Made by a program: the position numbers and the translations under genes. A stretch of DNA of 64,000 nt from Ruegeria arenilitoris. GTDB lineage: Bacteria > Pseudomonadota > Alphaproteobacteria > Rhodobacterales > Rhodobacteraceae. The notes under the pieces are model-generated. The model searched no databases. It saw nothing but the letters and a program-made list of their open reading frames with translations, and was not told the origin of the DNA. The DNA lies in the NCBI RefSeq assembly GCF_042675705.1, contig NZ_JBHTJJ010000001.1; one strand, written 5' to 3'. Shown in pieces: positions 18,754 to 28,127 of this stretch. How positions within the stretch are numbered: the stretch's first letter is position 1; every line of letters starts with the position of its first letter.

Positions 18754-19941
18754 TCAGGCCGAGGCGAGCTGGTCTTGAACCTGCCTGGCGGCTTTCTCGA
18801 GGCGGATCTGGGCCTGGGCGATGTCATCCTCGGTCAGGGTCAGCGGCGGCAGCAGGCGGATCACGTTGTCGGCCGCGGGCACTGTGATGACTTCGTTGTC
18901 ATAGCCGGCCGCGACCACGTCGGCGTTGGGCGCGTTGCATTTCAGGCCCAGCATCAGGCCAGATCCGCGGACTTCTTCGAAAACGTCGGGGTGATCGGCG
19001 ACTAGGCCCTCGAGCTTTTGCCGCAGCAGTCCCGCCTTGCGGTTGACGCCGTCCAGGAAGGCCGGGGTTGCCACATGGTCCAGGACCGCGCAGCCCACTG
19101 CGCAGCCCAGCGGGTTGCCGCCATAGGTCGACCCATGGGTGCCCGCGGTCATGCCGCTGGCGGCCGCTTCGGTGGCCAGCACCGCACCCAGAGGAAAGCC
19201 CCCGCCGATGCCCTTGGCCACCATCATGATGTCGGGCGTAATGCCCGCCCATTCGTGGGCGAAGAGTTTCCCGGTCCGGCCGACGCCGCACTGCACCTCG
19301 TCGAGGATCAGCAGCAGCCCGTTGTCGTCGCAGATCTGGCGCAGGGCCTTGAGCTCGACATCGGGGACGGGGCGGATGCCGCCCTCGCCTTGGATCGGCT
19401 CGATCATGATCGCGGCGGTCTTGTCGCTGATCGCGTTGGTCACACCGTCCAGATCGCCGAATGCGACATGGACGAACCCGGGCAGCAGCGGGCCGAACCC
19501 CTTGGTCATCTTCTCGGACCCGGCAGCGGCGATGCCTGCCGATGAGCGCCCGTGGAATGACCCATCAAACGTGATGATCTCTACCCGCTCGGGTTGCCCC
19601 TGATCGTAGAAGTATTTGCGGGCCATCTTGACCGCCAATTCGCAGGACTCGGTTCCGGAATTGGTGAAGAACACCGTGTCGGCAAAGGTCAGATCCACCA
19701 GCTTGTCGGCCAGCGCCTGCTGCTGCGGAATATGGTACAGGTTCGACACGTGCCACAGCGCGTGCGCCTGTTCGGTCAAGGCGCCGACCAGTGCCGGGTG
19801 GGCATGGCCCAGCGCATTCACCGCGATACCCGCGCCCAGATCAAGGAAACGTCGGCCGTCCGCCTCGGTCAGCCAGGCGCCCTCGCCCTTCACGAAGGTC
19901 AGCGGAGCACGATTGTAGGTCGGCAGAACGGACGGGATCAT
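18754..19941 (-). CDS. argD: Acetylornithine aminotransferase (class III)
   Basis: 395 residues. The start MIPSVLPTYN is preceded by AAGGAT. Pyridoxal-phosphate features are NSGTESCELAVKMAR, DEVQCGVGRTG and the Schiff-base Lys in MMVAKGIGGG. It transfers an amino group from glutamate to N-acetylglutamate semialdehyde, and may also serve in lysine synthesis (DapC). First gene of the argD-argF unit. Confidence 0.96.
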   Translation of the reverse strand: MIPSVLPTYNRAPLTFVKGEGAWLTEADGRRFLDLGAGIAVNALGHAHPALVGALTEQAHALWHVSNLYHIPQQQALADKLVDLTFADTVFFTNSGTESCELAVKMARKYFYDQGQPERVEIITFDGSFHGRSSAGIAAAGSEKMTKGFGPLLPGFVHVAFGDLDGVTNAISDKTAAIMIEPIQGEGGIRPVPDVELKALRQICDDNGLLLILDEVQCGVGRTGKLFAHEWAGITPDIMMVAKGIGGGFPLGAVLATEAAASGMTAGTHGSTYGGNPLGCAVGCAVLDHVATPAFLDGVNRKAGLLRQKLEGLVADHPDVFEEVRGSGLMLGLKCNAPNADVVAAGYDNEVITVPAADNVIRLLPPLTLTEDDIAQAQIRLEKAARQVQDQLASA

Positions 19942-20247
19942 CGGATCATCCTTTTTGGAAAACTTGAACCCAGTGACTGAAACACTGAGACCGGGTTCGT
20001 CAACAGATTTGGTGAGAGATGCGCGGATTTGGTTCGCGCGCGCAGGATCAAACGGGCCGGTTACGCAATGATGCGTCGACGTCGGAGCGGCAGGATATGC
20101 ACGAGTTTGATCATGGGCGCCCGTATAGCGGGGCCAGCCCAGTGTGGAAAGGCAAAATGTATCCGTCCGTGGATTTTCTGCGGGCGCGGGCCAGACCCCT
20201 TGCAATTCGGGCTTGTCATTTCTCTTACGCTGGCGCACCGATGGCCC
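19942..20247. other. Intergenic region between divergent argD and an EamA transporter gene
   Basis: 306 bases. It must hold both promoters. On the argD side there is a possible leader stem-loop (19964-20003, listed separately). The transporter frame stays open upstream of 20248, but that extension is Arg/Cys-rich and lacks transmembrane character, so I treat it as noncoding. No tRNA or terminator seen. Confidence 0.45.
19964..20003 (-). promoter_or_regulatory. Leader stem-loop or operator upstream of argD
   Basis: GAACCC (19966-19971) pairs with GGGTTC (19993-19998), enclosing AGTG (19972-19975) paired with CACT (19983-19986). The element ends 23 bases before the argD start. It could be a structured leader or a protein-binding palindrome. 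No known arginine regulatory motif is recognised. Confidence 0.25.
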
Positions 20248-21132
20248 ATGTTCTCACCACAAGCCCACAACCCTGCCCTGGCAGCCGTGCTTATCTTCTG
20301 CGCCAGCGCTTTCATCGCGGGCACGACATTGCTGGCCAAAGCTCTGGGCACCGAGACACTGGGCCCGCCCCTGCACCCGATGCAGATCAGCCATGGCCGG
20401 TTCCTGTTCGCATTTGTGGTCATCGTGGCAGCGGTTGGCGTTCTGCGTCCCCAACTCCGGCATCCGCATTGGGGTCTGCATATCGGACGCACCAGTTTCG
20501 GGTGGACTGGCATTACTCTGATGTTCGCGTCGGTCGCCTATATCCCAATAGCCGATGCCACGGCGATATCGTTTCTGAACCCTGTTTTCGCGATGGTTCT
20601 GGCCATTCCTCTGCTGAAAGAGACCGTGGGGCCTTGGCGCTGGCTCGCTGCGGCGGTCGCTTTGACTGGGGCGATCATCCTGCTGCGCCCCACACCCGAC
20701 AGCTTTCAACCTGCGGCCCTGCTGGCCTTGGCGGCGGCGGCAGTGATCGGGATGGAACTTATCTTCATCAAAAAGCTGTCCGGCCGCGAGAGTCCCATCC
20801 AGATCCTGCTCATCAACAACGCCATGGGCCTGACGATTGCCAGCATCGCGGTCGCAACCGTCTGGCAGCCACCATCGCCCCCTCAGTGGGCGGCTTTGGC
20901 CGGTATTGGTTTTCTGATGGCTTGCGCGCAGGCCTGCTTCGTCAATGGAATGGCCCGGGCAGATGCCTCGTTCGTAGCGCCAATCAGCTATGCAACGCTG
21001 ATATTTGCCGCGCTTTATGACTATGCGGTGTTCCGGGTCGTTCCGGATTGGGTCAGTCTGCTGGGCTCAGGGGTCATCCTGACCGGGGCGCTGATCCTTG
21101 TCTGGCGCGAGGCCCGAGCCAGACGCCGCTAG
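20248..21132 (+). CDS. DMT-superfamily (EamA) transporter
   Basis: 294 residues from MFSPQAHNPA, with ten predicted transmembrane helices in two EamA repeats (about 10-135 and 150-285). The start was chosen by family length, since the upstream in-frame codons add a non-hydrophobic Arg-rich stretch. Such carriers export amino acids, drugs or metabolites; the substrate is unknown. Confidence 0.85.
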   Translation: MFSPQAHNPALAAVLIFCASAFIAGTTLLAKALGTETLGPPLHPMQISHGRFLFAFVVIVAAVGVLRPQLRHPHWGLHIGRTSFGWTGITLMFASVAYIPIADATAISFLNPVFAMVLAIPLLKETVGPWRWLAAAVALTGAIILLRPTPDSFQPAALLALAAAAVIGMELIFIKKLSGRESPIQILLINNAMGLTIASIAVATVWQPPSPPQWAALAGIGFLMACAQACFVNGMARADASFVAPISYATLIFAALYDYAVFRVVPDWVSLLGSGVILTGALILVWREARARRR

Positions 21133-21239
21133 GATTTTTTTCTACGGCCTTGTCCGCAGGCGACCCCGATGTCGCAAACTCTCATGAAACCGACACCGCA
21201 TGACGCACCCTGAACGCGGTTGGTTAGAGAGATTGCCCG

Positions 21240-22475
21240 ATGCACGAACGCCGAATCCCGGAATGGGTCCGTCATGCGCCCGCGCCCTCCGTTCGCAAGT
21301 TCGGAATACTTGCCGGGTTCGAGGCTGTCGTTCGCGGCATCCTGATTTCCGTGTTCCCCTTGGTGATGTACCGGGCCATGGGCGACGCCGGGTCCGTCTC
21401 GCTCGTTTACTTTCTGGTCGGCCTCGTTTCGTTATTGGCCGGACTGATGGTGCCGTTCCTGATCCGTTATGTCCCGCGGCGATGGGCTTACACCGCTGGC
21501 TGCGTTATGTTCATCACCGGCGCTCTGCTGGCCATCGACGGCAGCCCCAAGGCCGTGATCGGCGCACTTGCGCTGAACACCGTGGCCGCGGTGGTGACTT
21601 TCATCTGCTTCAACGCCTACGTTTTGGACTACATCAGCAAGATCGAGCTCGGCCGCTGCGAAACGAGCCGGATGTTCTACAGCGCGCTGGGTTGGACAGC
21701 GGGGCCGATGGCAGGCGTGATGCTGATGGAATTATGGGCCCCTGCCCCTTTCGTCATCAGCGCGGCCGCCGCCGCTGGGATGCTGATCATGTTCTGGGCC
21801 ATGCGTCTGGGCAACGGCAAACTGATTACCAAGGCCAGAGGTGCGACGAAGAATCCGCTGTCATTTCTGCGACGGTTCTTTGCCCAACCGCGGCTGGTGG
21901 CCGGGTATCTGTTTGCCATGATCCGGTCCTGTGGCTGGTGGATCTATGTGGTCTACCTTCCGATTTTCGCCATCGAAAACGGGTTGGGTGAGCAATTGGG
22001 CGGCACGCTTTTGTCCGCCACGAACGCCATGCTGTTTGCTGCCCCCCTGATTCTGCGCTGGGTCCAGAACCGGTCACTGCGCAGCGCCGTGCGAACAGGC
22101 TTTGCCGCCTGCGCCACATGTTTTCTGTTGGCTGCATTTCTCTCGGGCTGGCCGGTGGCATCGGTCGTCGCACTGGTCATGGGGTCAATCTGGTTGATCG
22201 TGCTGGACATATGTGCCGGTCTGCCATTCCTGATGGCGGTGAAGCCGTCCGAGCGGACAGAGATGTCTGCAATCTATTCCAGCTATCGCGATGTTTCGGG
22301 AATTCTGACACCGGGCGTTGCCGCCTTGGTGTTGCTGGCCACACCAGTGGCTGGTGTTTTTGCGGCAGGTGGGCTTGCAATGCTGGGCGCCTGGTCCGTG
22401 GCCGCACGACTGCACCCGCGGCTGGGACGCCCTCGCGTACCGCTGCAGCCCGGTTCGTTGTCCGAAGCTGCCTAG
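21240..22475 (+). CDS. Major facilitator superfamily transporter
   Basis: 411 residues, about twelve transmembrane helices, with a central cytoplasmic loop near residues 185-210. AGAGAG precedes the ATG. There are no sugar-porter signature motifs, so the substrate is unknown. The stop shares CTAG with the stop of the convergent ABC-2 permease gene. Confidence 0.85.
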   Translation: MHERRIPEWVRHAPAPSVRKFGILAGFEAVVRGILISVFPLVMYRAMGDAGSVSLVYFLVGLVSLLAGLMVPFLIRYVPRRWAYTAGCVMFITGALLAIDGSPKAVIGALALNTVAAVVTFICFNAYVLDYISKIELGRCETSRMFYSALGWTAGPMAGVMLMELWAPAPFVISAAAAAGMLIMFWAMRLGNGKLITKARGATKNPLSFLRRFFAQPRLVAGYLFAMIRSCGWWIYVVYLPIFAIENGLGEQLGGTLLSATNAMLFAAPLILRWVQNRSLRSAVRTGFAACATCFLLAAFLSGWPVASVVALVMGSIWLIVLDICAGLPFLMAVKPSERTEMSAIYSSYRDVSGILTPGVAALVLLATPVAGVFAAGGLAMLGAWSVAARLHPRLGRPRVPLQPGSLSEAA

Positions 22476-23275
22476 GCCTTCAAACGGTAACCGGTCCGCA
22501 GCATTTGCCAGATGACGGCGCAGATCAGCAGGGTCGACAGCAAACAGACGGCCATCCCCAACATCGGGTTGCTGTCCGACACACCGATCATGCCGTATCG
22601 CAATCCGTCGATCAGGTAGAAAACGGGGTTCACGTGACTGATCCTGTTCAGCAACGGCGGCAACGCATCGACCGAGTAGAAGGTGCCGGACAGAAACGCC
22701 AACGGGGTGACGATGAAGTTGGTAATGGCGGCCATCTGATCGAACTTGTTGGCGAAGACCCCTGCCAGCAGGCCCAGCGCGCCCATGAACGCACCCCCAA
22801 GAATGACGAAAACCAAGGCCAGCGCGGGATGCTGCGGCATCAGCCCCAAGCCAAGCGCCAGCGCAGCGGCCAGCATCAACGCGATCAGCACACCCCGTGC
22901 GATGCCGCCCGCCAGATAGCCCAGCAAGATCTCGAGTGGGGACAACGGCGGCATCAGCGTGTCCACGATGTTGCCCTGCACTTTCGAGATCACCATTGAG
23001 GACGAAGTGTTGGCAAAGGCGTTCTGGATCACGGTCATCATCATGATCCCGGGCGCCAGGAATGTCAGGAAGGGCACGCCCATCACATCCGGCCGCCCCG
23101 GACCGACAGCGATGTTGAAGATCAGCAGGAACAGGCCCGCTGTGACCAGAGGCGCCAGCAGGGTCTGCGTCCAGACCGCCAGGAAGCGCAGGGTTTCGCG
23201 CTGGGCCAGTGTCCACAGCCCCATCCAGTTGACCGCTCCGAAACGGCGCATGTCCTGATCCGCGAGATTCTGCAT
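22472..23275 (-). CDS. ABC-2 type transporter permease
   Basis: 267 residues from MQNLADQDMRR, with GGGGG 6 bases upstream. Six transmembrane helices and the ABC-2 signature around LSPLEILLGYLAGG and PLAFLSGTFYSVDALP. Similar to NodJ/DrrB-type exporter permeases. No ATP-binding subunit gene is adjacent on either side, so the partner ATPase must be elsewhere. Confidence 0.88.
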   Translation of the reverse strand: MQNLADQDMRRFGAVNWMGLWTLAQRETLRFLAVWTQTLLAPLVTAGLFLLIFNIAVGPGRPDVMGVPFLTFLAPGIMMMTVIQNAFANTSSSMVISKVQGNIVDTLMPPLSPLEILLGYLAGGIARGVLIALMLAAALALGLGLMPQHPALALVFVILGGAFMGALGLLAGVFANKFDQMAAITNFIVTPLAFLSGTFYSVDALPPLLNRISHVNPVFYLIDGLRYGMIGVSDSNPMLGMAVCLLSTLLICAVIWQMLRTGYRLKA

Positions 23276-23401
23276 TCCTGCCCCCAATCTGATTCGATGA
23301 CCGCTTGTAACTCGGCCCGCAGTGATTAGAATAGGGCGCTGAGACGAATTCCGAAGGCGGCCCGTGACCGAGGCCGCTTTCCCGCTTTTGAAAGGCTACC
23401 C

Positions 23402-23980
23402 ATGTCCTGGACAGACGAGCGCGTTGAACTGCTCAAGAAAATGTGGGGCGAAGGCCAGTCGGCCAGCCAGATCGCCAAGGAACTGGGCGGGGTCACCCGC
23501 AACGCGGTGATCGGCAAGGTCCATCGCCTGGGCCTGTCGAACCGGACCACCGGCGCCGCACCGGCCAAGGCCGAGCCCAAGGAAAAACCGGCCCCCGCAC
23601 CCAAGGCCGAGGCCAAGCCCAAACCCGCCCCCAAGACCGAACCGGCCCGCCCTGCAGCAGCCGCACCGGCCGCCGAGGCAAAGCCGGCCACGCCGCCGCG
23701 CCGCCAGATCATTCCGGCCGGCCAGCCGCTGCCGCCGCAGCCTTCGGCCAATGAGATTAGCCCCGAGGCGCTGGCCAAGGTCAACGAGGTCGAGAAGAAA
23801 GCCAAGAAGCTGACCCTGATGGAACTGACCGAGAAGACCTGCAAATGGCCCGTGGGCGATCCGGCCACGGATGATTTCTGGTTTTGCGGTCTGCCGGCCG
23901 AGCCGGGCAAACCCTATTGCGAGGCGCATGTGGGCGTCGCCTTCCAACCCATGAGCTCGCGCCGCGACCGGCGTCGCTGA
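23402..23980 (+). CDS. gcrA: GcrA cell-cycle regulator
   Basis: 192 residues. The N-terminal DNA-binding domain (MSWTDERVELLKKMWGEG ... TRNAVIGKVHRLGL) is typical. A long Ala/Pro/Lys-rich linker runs over about 50-105, and the C-terminal sigma70-binding module contains CKWPVGDP, FCGLP and YCEAH. In Caulobacter GcrA activates promoters methylated by CcrM at GANTC. One GATTC site lies upstream at 23291-23295, which may allow methylation-dependent control. Confidence 0.96.
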   Translation: MSWTDERVELLKKMWGEGQSASQIAKELGGVTRNAVIGKVHRLGLSNRTTGAAPAKAEPKEKPAPAPKAEAKPKPAPKTEPARPAAAAPAAEAKPATPPRRQIIPAGQPLPPQPSANEISPEALAKVNEVEKKAKKLTLMELTEKTCKWPVGDPATDDFWFCGLPAEPGKPYCEAHVGVAFQPMSSRRDRRR

Positions 23981-24006
23981 GGCCCATGCGCCAGGATCCG
24001 ACAGCG

Positions 24007-24630
24007 ATGGAGGATACCTGGCTGGCCCGGGCCAAACGGCTTTTGGCGCTGGCCGAAACCGGCCAGCATTTCACCACCGATCCGTTCGACCGCGAACGCT
24101 ATGACGAGATCGCCGGAATGGCCCGCGCGATGCTGGCCGATCTGGGTCGGGTGCCTTTGTCACAGATCGAAATGACGATGCCTGCCCATACGGGCGGATA
24201 CGCAACACCCAGCATCGACATCCGCGCCGCCGTAATTCGCAACGGCGGTATCCTGCTGGTACGGGAACGCAGCGACGGGTTGTGGGCGATGCCTGGCGGT
24301 TTTGCCGATATCGGCAGCTCTCCGGCGGAGAACATCGAACGCGAAGTCTTGGAGGAAGCCGGTCTGCGTGTCACGGCGCAGACACTCTATGCCGTACGCC
24401 ACAAGGCACGGCATCCCTACCCGCCAGATCCACGGGACTTCTACAAACTGTTCTTCCTGTGTAGCCCTTTGGATGCCGCCACCCCGATACCGGGCCCCGA
24501 AACCAGCGAAGCGGCGTTTTTCGCCCCGGATGCGTTGCCGGACCTGTCCCGGACACGCAATCTGGAAAAAGACATCTACGCTGCGTTTCAGGCGAACGGC
24601 AAGTCACCCAGCCCGGCGAAGTTTGACTGA
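24007..24630 (+). CDS. Nudix hydrolase with N-terminal helical domain
   Basis: 207 residues. An N-terminal Nudix_hydro_N-type domain (about 1-60, WLARAKRLLALAETG) precedes a Nudix fold with the box GGFADIGSSPAENIEREVLEEAGL, complete in its Glu residues and 'RE' equivalent. Related to ADP-ribose pyrophosphatases (YjhB type). The start at 24007 fits the family's usual N-terminus; an ATG at 23986 is an alternative. It follows gcrA by 26 bases and may be co-transcribed. Confidence 0.85.
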   Translation: MEDTWLARAKRLLALAETGQHFTTDPFDRERYDEIAGMARAMLADLGRVPLSQIEMTMPAHTGGYATPSIDIRAAVIRNGGILLVRERSDGLWAMPGGFADIGSSPAENIEREVLEEAGLRVTAQTLYAVRHKARHPYPPDPRDFYKLFFLCSPLDAATPIPGPETSEAAFFAPDALPDLSRTRNLEKDIYAAFQANGKSPSPAKFD

Positions 24631-24633
24631 CCG

Positions 24634-25713
24634 TTACTGCGCCGGATGTGAATGCGGCCCTGCCGGCAAATTCACCCATTTGGGCAGTTCGCCGGGCGAA
24701 ACCGAGACATGCAAGCGTTCGGACGGGTCCTGACCTACGGTGCGATGCTTGCGTAGCAGGAAGATCTTGCCCCAACCCCGCCACGTCCCGACTGATGGCG
24801 CATGCGGATCAGTGGGAAAGCGGTTGCGCCAATCTTCAGGCAGCGGCAGACCATGCAACTCGGCCTTGTCGAGTATCCACACCAGCGAAATATTGGCCAG
24901 CGGTCGCGCGGGCTCGAACCCGCTGAGTTGCCCCCCGACGTCACCATGTGTGCCGCGGAACCAGACCTGTTCGCAGTGACCGCGGAAATCCGGTGCTGTC
25001 GCCCAAAGGACCGGCGTGAAGACCTCTCGCGTTTCATCCAGCGCCAGCGCATGATACCCGTGCCGGGCGGACGGCCCAAGGTGGTGGTTGTGAAATGAAT
25101 GCCGCTCTTCGGCCATGCGCCACAGTAATGGCAGGCGCAGTCCCAATGCCTTGACCGTGTCCCAAACGCCGATCATCTCAACTTCGACGCCTTCGTGGCA
25201 GAAGTTCCGGCGAAAGTCCTGTGCGGCCTGCCCGCCCGGGTTGCACTCATAATGCCGGTAGGCCTGCTTGATGTTGCGCTCGGTGGCATGCTCGGCACGC
25301 AACAGCCCGATCATATCGATGACGCCGGCAAGGCTGCGTACACCATAAGCGCCGCGGGAATAGCCGATGAAGTAGATCCGATCGCCGGGCTTGTACCTCG
25401 AGGCAAGATAGCCGTAGGCCCTGCGGATCTGGCGATTGATCCCCCGCCCCATCATCACGTCCAGCGTGGATTTCCAGCTCTCCCATTGCACGCCCGCTTC
25501 ATAGAAGACCGAAACCCGATTGCCCATTTCACAGCACAATCGAAAGGTCTGGCCGGCATGGGTTTCGAAGCCGGGCTCCAGGGTAGACATCGTTCCGTCC
25601 AGGATGATGACATGACTGATGGGTTCGCGGTGGCGCGTTTCGGCGGAATGCTCGGACCGCAGGGGGCGGCCGAGCCATCCAAGTATCTTCTTACCGAACC
25701 GCGACAGTACCAT
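24634..25713 (-). CDS. DUF2235 alpha/beta-hydrolase-like protein
   Basis: 359 residues from MVLSRFGKKI. The motif VIILDGTMST resembles the DGT start of DUF2235 domains, and GYSRGAYGVRS gives a GxSxG nucleophile elbow. A late GTHGDVGGQ could supply the His/Asp. The family includes Tle1 type VI secretion phospholipases, but no secretion genes are adjacent. Its start lies 23 bases inside the 3' end of the CoxL-like gene, implying coupled translation. Confidence 0.82.
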   Translation of the reverse strand: MVLSRFGKKILGWLGRPLRSEHSAETRHREPISHVIILDGTMSTLEPGFETHAGQTFRLCCEMGNRVSVFYEAGVQWESWKSTLDVMMGRGINRQIRRAYGYLASRYKPGDRIYFIGYSRGAYGVRSLAGVIDMIGLLRAEHATERNIKQAYRHYECNPGGQAAQDFRRNFCHEGVEVEMIGVWDTVKALGLRLPLLWRMAEERHSFHNHHLGPSARHGYHALALDETREVFTPVLWATAPDFRGHCEQVWFRGTHGDVGGQLSGFEPARPLANISLVWILDKAELHGLPLPEDWRNRFPTDPHAPSVGTWRGWGKIFLLRKHRTVGQDPSERLHVSVSPGELPKWVNLPAGPHSHPAQ

Positions 25714-27982
25714 TCGACAACAATTCCCAAACCTTGACCGGAGTGAACGGCATGTCCGCCTGCCGCACCCCATGATCCCAGAGCGCATCCTGCACCGCAT
25801 TTGCAACCGCGGCCAATGCGCCAACGGTGCCTGCCTCGCCGCATCCTTTCATTCCCATGGGGTTGGCGGTCGACGGAACCGGTGCCGAGGTAAACCTAAT
25901 CATGGGTATGTCAGCGGCGCGCGGCAAGGCGTAATCCATGAACGTTGCCGTGAGCAGTTGCCCCTCACCATCATGCACCACGTGCTCGCACAGCGCCTGG
26001 CCGATACCCTGAGCCACCCCGCCATGCACCTGCCCTTCGGCCAGCATGGGGTTGATGAGATTGCCGAAATCATCGACGACCGTATAGCGGTCGACCGTCG
26101 TCGTGCCGGTTTCCGGGTCGATCACGATCTCGGCAACATGGGCGCCGTTGGGATAGCTGCGCGCCTCGAGCCGCGTGCGGGCCTCGTGCTGCAGCAGGTC
26201 AGTGCGACCATCCGCGCGGGCCATCTCGGCCGCTTCGATCAGCGTGGGCGTCAGGTTCGACCCCGGCGCGCGAAAGGTTTCATGGTCGAAGGTCACATCG
26301 CTTTCCTCAACCCCCAACTTGCCCGCCAGATAGGGCGTGAATGCGGCAATCATCTGGTCAATCGTGACCAGCGTCGCCGCGCTTTGTACCGTGACCGAGC
26401 GCGACCCGCCGGTGCCGCCGCCCTGCGCCATGCGGTCGCTGTCGCCCTGCACGACCCGGATTCGGTCGGCCGGAATCCCCGTCTGATCCGACAGGAACTG
26501 GGCATAGACCGTCTCATGCCCCTGCCCGTTCGATTGCGTCCCAACATAAAGGTTCACGGTGCCATCCTGACCGAATTCGATTTTTGCGCCTTCGGAAGGG
26601 TCGCCCAGAATGCTTTCGATATAGTAACAAAGCCCCTGCCCCCGGATCAGACCGCGTTCGGCGTCGGCGGCCTTGCGCGCAGCGAAACCGGCGGTCTGTT
26701 CGGCGGCGCGGGACAGGACCATTCCGAAATCGCCCACGTCATAGGTTTCACCGGTGGCCGAGACATAGGGAAAGTTGTCGGGCCGGATGAAGTTGCGGCG
26801 GCGCAGCTCCCACGGGTCGACGCCCAGCTCGCGCGCGGCGCGATCCATCGCGCGTTCCAGCACATAGATCGCCTCGGGGCGGCCGGCACCGCGATAGGCA
26901 TCGACCTGGGTGGTGTTGGTATAGAACCCTTCAACCCGCAGATAGGTTTTCTGCACGTTATAGACGCCCGGCAGCACGCATTTGAACAGATTGGTCTGGA
27001 TCGCCTGGCCGAAATGGCTGTTGTAGGCGCCCAGGTTGCAGCGGCTGTGCACCCGGTAAGCGGTGATGCGAAGGTCCTCGTCAAAGGCCAGTTCGGCCAG
27101 CGAGGTCAGGTCGCGCCCGTGATGGTCGGACAGCATCGCCTCGGTCCGGTCCGACATCCAGTGCACGGGCTGGCCCAGTTGCATCGCCGCCACCGCGACC
27201 GAGAAATACTCGGGATACGGCATCGCCTTCATGCCGAACCCGCCGCCCACATCGGGCGTGGTGACATGGACGGCCTGCGGATCCAGCCGCAGCTTGTCGG
27301 CCAGCTGCGCCTTCATCCCCCAGACACCCTGCCCGCCATAGCTGAAATGCAGCCGCCCGTCGGACCAGACCGCGTTGCAGCCGCGCGGCTCGATCGAGTT
27401 CACGATCACCCGGTTGTCGGCCACCTGCAGCGACACGACATGGGCGGCGGCGTCAAAGGCGGCCTGGGTCGCGGCCTCGTCGCCCACGGCCCAGTCAAAG
27501 GCGCGGTTGTCGGGGGCCTCGGGGTGCAGCGGCTCACCGCCCGGGGCAAGGTCCAGCTTGGCAGGGCGGTCGGTGGTGTCCATCCAGATCAGCTCGGCGG
27601 CGTCGCGGGCCTGCGCCGGGGTTTCGGCCACGACCATCGCCACCGGCTCGCCGACGAACCGCACCCGGTCGCGGGCCAGCATTTGGCGCGGAGGATTGGC
27701 GGCGCGGGTGCCGTCGCGGTTGACAAGGATCGTGGCGCTCAGCACCGGGTCGATTCCGGCGGCGATCAGGTCATCGATGGTCAGCACCAGCCGCACGCCG
27801 GGCGCGGCGCGGGCGGCGTCGAGGTCCAGCCCGCTGATGTCGCCATGCGCCACCGGGCTGCGAAAGAACACCGCGTGCAGCGCGCCGGGCGGCACCGTAT
27901 CGTCCATGTAGCGCCCGTGCCCGGTCAGGAACCGCTGATCCTCGGTCCGGGTGACCGGTTGGCTCTTGCCAAACTTTTCCAT
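25691..27982 (-). CDS. Xanthine dehydrogenase/CoxL-family molybdopterin-binding subunit
   Basis: 763 residues, full length for a large molybdenum subunit. GGGFGMK, AYRGAGRPEA and the catalytic-Glu motif MKGCGEAGT are visible. The loop is AYRGAGR, not the AYRCSFR of true (form I) CO dehydrogenase, so it is a form II or other hydroxylase. The FAD (medium) and 2Fe-2S (small) subunit genes expected alongside are absent here. Substrate unknown. Confidence 0.92.
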   Translation of the reverse strand: MEKFGKSQPVTRTEDQRFLTGHGRYMDDTVPPGALHAVFFRSPVAHGDISGLDLDAARAAPGVRLVLTIDDLIAAGIDPVLSATILVNRDGTRAANPPRQMLARDRVRFVGEPVAMVVAETPAQARDAAELIWMDTTDRPAKLDLAPGGEPLHPEAPDNRAFDWAVGDEAATQAAFDAAAHVVSLQVADNRVIVNSIEPRGCNAVWSDGRLHFSYGGQGVWGMKAQLADKLRLDPQAVHVTTPDVGGGFGMKAMPYPEYFSVAVAAMQLGQPVHWMSDRTEAMLSDHHGRDLTSLAELAFDEDLRITAYRVHSRCNLGAYNSHFGQAIQTNLFKCVLPGVYNVQKTYLRVEGFYTNTTQVDAYRGAGRPEAIYVLERAMDRAARELGVDPWELRRRNFIRPDNFPYVSATGETYDVGDFGMVLSRAAEQTAGFAARKAADAERGLIRGQGLCYYIESILGDPSEGAKIEFGQDGTVNLYVGTQSNGQGHETVYAQFLSDQTGIPADRIRVVQGDSDRMAQGGGTGGSRSVTVQSAATLVTIDQMIAAFTPYLAGKLGVEESDVTFDHETFRAPGSNLTPTLIEAAEMARADGRTDLLQHEARTRLEARSYPNGAHVAEIVIDPETGTTTVDRYTVVDDFGNLINPMLAEGQVHGGVAQGIGQALCEHVVHDGEGQLLTATFMDYALPRAADIPMIRFTSAPVPSTANPMGMKGCGEAGTVGALAAVANAVQDALWDHGVRQADMPFTPVKVWELLSNGTVAVR

Positions 27983-28127
27983 GACGCGCCCCTTTCACTG
28001 CCTCAGACCGCGACCCTAGCCTTGATGCGGCGGATGTCCAGTGCGCGGGGTGCTTGGCCCTTTCCCTTCCCGCCGCCATTCGCTATTGCAGGCGCTGACC
28101 CAAGATCGATGACGCAGGACGCACCCG

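Noticed and set aside
20029..20247. Upstream extension of the EamA transporter frame
   Set aside because: Arg/Cys-rich and not membrane-like; family length fits the start at 20248.
23291..23295. GATTC (GANTC) methylation motif upstream of gcrA
   Set aside because: A single 5-base motif is expected by chance; mentioned under gcrA but not listed as a site of its own.
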